Source: an uncultured Campylobacter sp.
GTDB taxonomy: Bacteria; Campylobacterota; Campylobacteria; Campylobacterales; Campylobacteraceae
Direction of reading: 5' to 3'
Length of the DNA stretch: 18,631 nucleotides
Assembly: GCF_938030685.1 (NCBI RefSeq)
Contig: NZ_CALHHX010000170.1
Location: forward strand, 1-18,631
The translations under genes were made by a program, and so were the position numbers. This document shows, one piece after another, positions 15,310 through 18,631 of the stretch (the stretch's first letter is position 1; each line of letters begins with the position of its first letter). Under the pieces are notes generated by a model. The model was not told the DNA's origin. It saw only the letters and a program-made list of their open reading frames with translations, and made no database searches.

Positions 15310-15768
15310 ATGACAAAAGCAGAAATCAAAGAGTTAATGGACTTTTTCGGTGAGAAGCAGGGCATTAACGAGCTAAAAATTAAAGATAAAGATTTTGAGA
15401 TCGAGATAAAAAAATATGGTCCATGCGGCGGGAGTACGTCTCAGCTTGCCGCGCCCGCACCTGCCCCGCAGCTTGCTGCGCCTGCGGTAAATGTGCTCGT
15501 GGGCGATAAGCCCGCCTCAAAAGGCGCGATGGATACGATCGACAGCCCGATGGTAGGTACTTTTTATAAAGCGCCAAGTCCCGGTGCGGCAGAGTTCGTA
15601 AGCGTAGGTCAGGTCGTGCATAAGGGCGATACGATCGGCATCATCGAAGCGATGAAGATTATGAACGAGATCGAAGCGGAATTCGACTGCCGCATAAAAA
15701 AAGCTCTCGTCGAAGACGGACAACCCGTCGAATACGCTATGGCGCTGTTTGAGGTCGAGAAGCTATGA
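15310..15768 (+). CDS. accB: Biotin carboxyl carrier protein of acetyl-CoA carboxylase
   Basis: AccB carries the biotin that shuttles carboxyl groups in the first committed step of fatty-acid synthesis. The 152-residue protein has a helical N-terminus (about 1-36), a short Ala/Pro-rich linker (about 46-60) and a C-terminal biotinyl domain (about 75-152). Biotin is attached to Lys116 in EAMKIMNEIEAEF. The upstream DSPMVGTFYKAPSPGA block containing the protruding thumb sequence is typical of acetyl-CoA carboxylase carriers. The stop overlaps the accC start by ATGA, so the two are translationally coupled, an arrangement common in bacteria. Confidence 0.96.
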   Translation: MTKAEIKELMDFFGEKQGINELKIKDKDFEIEIKKYGPCGGSTSQLAAPAPAPQLAAPAVNVLVGDKPASKGAMDTIDSPMVGTFYKAPSPGAAEFVSVGQVVHKGDTIGIIEAMKIMNEIEAEFDCRIKKALVEDGQPVEYAMALFEVEKL

Positions 15769-17102
15769 AGGAGCTTAAGAAAATTCTAATCGCAAATCGC
15801 GGCGAGATAGCGCTTAGAGCGCTTCGCACGATCCAAGAGATGGGCAAGCAAGCCATCGTCGTGCACTCTACCGTCGATCAGGACGCGCTTTACGTCAAAT
15901 ACGCCGACGCGTCGGTCTGTATAGGCGGACCACGCAGTAGCGATAGTTACCTAAATATCCCCGCGATCATCACGGCGTGTGAGCTAACGGAAGCTGACGC
16001 GATATTTCCGGGATACGGCTTTTTGAGCGAAAGTCAAAATTTCGTAGAAATTTGCGCTAAGCACGGCATTAAATTTATCGGCCCGAGCGTCGAGGCAATG
16101 ACTTTAATGAGCGATAAGAGCAAGGCTAAGCAAGTGATGATGCGCGCGGGCATTCCTGTAGTGCCTGGCAGCGACGGCGCGATCGCAAGCGTCGAAGAGG
16201 CACGCAAGCTAGCCGCCGAAATCGGCTATCCGGTCATCATTAAAGCCGCAGCCGGTGGCGGTGGGCGCGGAATGCGCGTGGTCGAGCGCGAAGAGGATAT
16301 CGAAAAGCTCTTTTGGTCGGCAGAGAGCGAAGCGATGAGCGCGTTCGGCGACGGCACGATGTATATGGAAAAATATATCACAAACCCCCGCCACATCGAG
16401 GTTCAGGTCTTAGGCGACGAGCATGGACATGTCGTGCATATCGGCGAGCGCGACTGCTCGATGCAGCGCCGCCATCAAAAGCTGATCGAAGAAAGCCCGG
16501 CCGTGATCTTGGACGAGCCGACACGAAAGAGCCTGCACGAAACGGCGGTTCGCGCCGCTAAAGCGATCGGATACGCAAGCGCGGGAACGTTTGAGTTTTT
16601 ATATGATAGCAAGGATAAGAAATTCTATTTCATCGAGATGAATACCCGTCTGCAGGTCGAACACACCGTAAGCGAGATGCGAAGCGGGCTCGATCTGATC
16701 GAGTGGATGATCCGCATCGCGCAGGGCGAGAAGCTGCTACCTCAAAGCGAGATAAAATTTAGCGGACACGCGCTTGAGTGCCGCATCACCGCTGAGGACT
16801 CCAAAAGCTTTATGCCAAACCCTGGCAAAATCACAAAATACGTCGCTCCGGGCGGCAGAAATGTGCGAATGGATAGCCACGTTTATGAGGGCTACTCGGT
16901 GCCGCCTTACTACGACAGTATGATCGGCAAGCTCATCGTCTACGACAAGGACCGCGCGCGCGCGATCGCAAAAATGAAGGTTGCGCTAGACGAGCTCATC
17001 ATCGGCGGCATAAAATCGACGCGCGATTTTCATCTTAGGATGATGAACAACCCCGATTTCGTGGATAATAACTACGACACAAATTACCTAGCCAAACATT
17101 AA
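15765..17102 (+). CDS. accC: Biotin carboxylase subunit of acetyl-CoA carboxylase
   Basis: AccC carboxylates the biotin on AccB using ATP and bicarbonate. The 445-residue protein has the N-terminal Rossmann-like domain (KKILIANRGEIALRALR), the ATP-grasp with its Gly-rich loop (AAAGGGGRGMRVV at 161-173), and the catalytic region: RRHQKLIEE with Lys239, and EMNTRLQVEHTVSEM at 291-305 with Arg295 and Glu299, equivalent to E. coli Lys238, Arg292 and Glu296. The C-terminal biotin-carboxylase domain (GHALECRITAED onward) is complete, so the length is normal. It follows accB with an ATGA overlap and ends just before a strong hairpin. The carboxyltransferase subunits are not in this window. Confidence 0.97.
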   Translation: MKELKKILIANRGEIALRALRTIQEMGKQAIVVHSTVDQDALYVKYADASVCIGGPRSSDSYLNIPAIITACELTEADAIFPGYGFLSESQNFVEICAKHGIKFIGPSVEAMTLMSDKSKAKQVMMRAGIPVVPGSDGAIASVEEARKLAAEIGYPVIIKAAAGGGGRGMRVVEREEDIEKLFWSAESEAMSAFGDGTMYMEKYITNPRHIEVQVLGDEHGHVVHIGERDCSMQRRHQKLIEESPAVILDEPTRKSLHETAVRAAKAIGYASAGTFEFLYDSKDKKFYFIEMNTRLQVEHTVSEMRSGLDLIEWMIRIAQGEKLLPQSEIKFSGHALECRITAEDSKSFMPNPGKITKYVAPGGRNVRMDSHVYEGYSVPPYYDSMIGKLIVYDKDRARAIAKMKVALDELIIGGIKSTRDFHLRMMNNPDFVDNNYDTNYLAKH

Positions 17103-17105
17103 ATT

Positions 17106-17139
17106 TAAAATTCCAAGGGATGATACTCTTGGAATTTTA
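17106..17139. terminator. Hairpin terminator after accC
   Basis: TAAAATTCCAAG (17106-17117) and CTTGGAATTTTA (17128-17139) form a 12-bp perfect stem, extendable by a G·T and a G-C pair to a 6-base loop. It begins four bases after the accC stop, and flanking A/T runs on both sides suit termination in either direction. Confidence 0.65.
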
Positions 17140-17146
17140 AAATTTA

Positions 17147-17226
17147 TTTGAAATTCTGTATTCAAGATTCCGTTTGAAATTTTACATTTAAAAATCTACT
17201 TGAAATTTTGTTTTAAAATTTTATCG
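17147..17226. repeat. Three 26-27-base units starting TTGAAATT
   Basis: Copies start at about 17147, 17173 and 17200, each opening with TTTGAAATT or TTGAAATT and continuing A/T-rich. Each unit can be cut as three octamers plus two bases, similar in flavour to the octamers at 7879-7952. They directly follow the accC hairpin. Confidence 0.5.
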
Positions 17227-17706
17227 CTCCATGCTTTAAATTTTACTATTAAATTTACCGCTAAATCTAGGTGAAGATGCGCGAGATACGCCATTGTTGC
17301 CGCTTATATGTTTTACAGCGAGATTGACAGCGGGCTTGGTTAAATTTTGCATTCTGCGGCGGTTGAAATTTAGACGTATGTTTTGTGCTGCCGCAGATAT
17401 TTGCTTTCGTCTGCGCAATTTAGCGTTGATTGCGCCGCTATAGTATTTTGCTTTCATCCACACCGACCGAGTAAAATTTAATGCCGCGTACGTGCTCTAT
17501 CATCTATTTCGGCGACCGGCTGCCGATGAGCGAGTATCGGTATAAATTTACCGCACGAGCCGCTAATGCCCGTTCGGCATAAACTTAACCGCGCTCGCCG
17601 TTGCGAGTGTGAAGTAGTATCGAGCTGCAAATTTTAAACTATCTCGCCGCACGTGCTAGAGGTGGTCATCTGCTTCGCGGGCAAAGCGCGCTAGGTCTTT
17701 AAACCG

Positions 17707-18631
17707 TCAAATTTCAAGCCCTGAAAATTCCTCGTAAAATTTATTTAGATAATCAGCGTAATAGAAGTTTTGATTTCTAGCGTCAAATTTACCCGCCAGT
17801 TCCAAAGCCGTTTTGTAGTCGCTCTCATCGCCGAACGCGCTAACAGCGATGAAAAATTGCAGGTCGTTTAGATCGTCGTTGCCGTCAAGGATCGCCGCGG
17901 AGTGCTTGCGAGCTAAGCTTAGCGCTGTTTCGTGCTCCCCCAGCCTAACAGCGATCTCGATTAGCGGCGCGATTTGATTTATGACTCTGGGATTTGACTC
18001 TATCGTCGCCGCGGCCTTTGGCAGCAGGGTTTTTGCCTCCTCTATCTTGCCCGTCTTTATCATGCTAAAAAGTATCGGCGCGTAGGTTATGTGCGGCACC
18101 TCGGAGCAAGTTAGCTCGCCCGAGAGTATCGGCTCGGCAAGCTCCAGCGCCGCTTCATGCTCGCCTGTAAAATTTAAATACGCGATCTCATCGCTGGCCT
18201 CGCACGCCTCGCAATCACCCATGTCGTCCTTGGCGAGCTTTTTCCACAGCTCATAGTTTGCCTTCACCTCTCTAGTATCACCTATGTCGATGTTTTGATT
18301 CATCAAGGCCTTGTAGTAGGCCGCCAGCGAGAGCTCCAAGCGCTCGTAGTAAAACAGCATCGCCTCGTTTGTCTCATCTATGAGCTCCTTTTCGATCACG
18401 GAGCTTTTGGCGATGCCCGAGACTATCCATTTAAATTTCCACAGGCAGTCCGTAAAGTCGCCGAAATTTGGGTATTCGCTATCTTTTAAATTTTGCGCGA
18501 TATAGTCCGTGAGCCACATTAGCGCTCTGGTTCTTAAAAACGCGCCGAATTTTTCAAAATCGTCGTTTAAAACAAAGTCGCAAATTTGCGCGGCAAACGC
18601 CAAATCCTGCGCCTCTACGGCGTCTCTTATC
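17707..18631 (-). CDS. TPR-like helical repeat protein, N-terminus beyond the window
   Basis: I do not recognise a named function. The visible 300-odd residues are almost wholly helical. HEAALELAEPIL, GKIEEAKTLLPKA, GEHETALSLARKH and DYKTALELAGKF look like tetratricopeptide-type helix pairs. A Cys-x2-Cys (GDCEACEA) and a later LTCSEVPHITYAPIL stretch stand out; from memory, similar blocks occur in TPR proteins of several bacterial phyla, which needs a search. No signal peptide is visible in the part present. A TTG at 18603 could be taken as a start, but the frame stays open without a stop to the window edge and reads naturally as IRDAVEAQDLAFAAQICDF, so the gene almost surely continues past 18631. 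It converges on accC across a 600-base spacer. Confidence 0.7.
   Translation of the reverse strand, partial: IRDAVEAQDLAFAAQICDFVLNDDFEKFGAFLRTRALMWLTDYIAQNLKDSEYPNFGDFTDCLWKFKWIVSGIAKSSVIEKELIDETNEAMLFYYERLELSLAAYYKALMNQNIDIGDTREVKANYELWKKLAKDDMGDCEACEASDEIAYLNFTGEHEAALELAEPILSGELTCSEVPHITYAPILFSMIKTGKIEEAKTLLPKAAATIESNPRVINQIAPLIEIAVRLGEHETALSLARKHSAAILDGNDDLNDLQFFIAVSAFGDESDYKTALELAGKFDARNQNFYYADYLNKFYEEFSGLEI

Larger units (their letters stand above)
17103..17706. other. 600-base spacer between convergent genes, no gene seen
   Basis: After the hairpin and three repeat units, 17227-17706 contains no ORF with a ribosome site or recognisable product. Small stems are present (CCGAT/ATCGG near 17522-17541, ATGCC/GGCAT near 17567-17581). 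It may hold degraded sequence, but I cannot identify an ancestor. Confidence 0.45.

Noticed and set aside
17236..17463. 75-codon basic ORF on the - strand in the spacer after accC
   Set aside because: It would start with GTG and has no ribosome site, no recognisable motif, and a composition expected from random spacer sequence.

Overview
The window looks like chromosome from an epsilonproteobacterium, most likely a Campylobacter of the higher-G+C oral group (C. gracilis/showae/rectus type). This is inferred from family-level protein resemblance, the purD–lptD–pnp gene order, extended -10 promoters with no obvious -35 box, and the very frequent AAATTT/AAAATTTT words inside genes and spacers. 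No 16S rRNA or other decisive marker is present, so the species is a guess. No tRNA, rRNA, CRISPR array, insertion sequence or phage gene was seen.

Left block (1-6971, + strand): one tightly packed transcription unit. It holds the 3' end of purD (purine synthesis), an RDD membrane protein, lptD (outer-membrane LPS assembly), a phosphoribosyltransferase-like protein, pnp (RNA turnover) and a tandem universal-stress-protein-like gene. Most junctions overlap, two of them through TTG starts. It ends in a 400-base spacer with hairpins, followed by an AT-rich orphan gene (7374-7832) that looks foreign.

Middle block (13714 down to 7959, - strand): a compact operon read from a perfect extended -10 promoter: dcd (dCTP deaminase), topA (topoisomerase I with four zinc ribbons), a decayed YfcE-type metallophosphoesterase, a 36-codon ORF, and a CPA2-type cation/proton antiporter. 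The metallophosphoesterase is the strangest locus here. Two metal ligands are lost, about 1.2 kb of Asn/Ser-rich repeat-built sequence sits between its N- and C-terminal parts, and its real C-terminus (with the NPGE motif) lies in another frame. The 36-codon ORF begins one base after that displaced stop codon and encodes three tandem heptads with Leu and Cys at alternating 3/4 spacing.

Right block (13840-17102, + strand): periplasmic L-asparaginase, a repeat-bearing spacer, then accB-accC (biotin carrier and biotin carboxylase of acetyl-CoA carboxylase) overlapping by ATGA. A near-perfect hairpin follows accC, then a 600-base spacer starting with 26-base repeats. The window ends in the 3' part of a TPR-like gene of unknown function on the - strand.

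The core genes are ordinary housekeeping. The unusual material is the metallophosphoesterase/heptad-ORF locus, the AAATT-cored short-period repeats in several spacers, and the AT-rich orphan gene. I do not see a complete new defence or mobile system.
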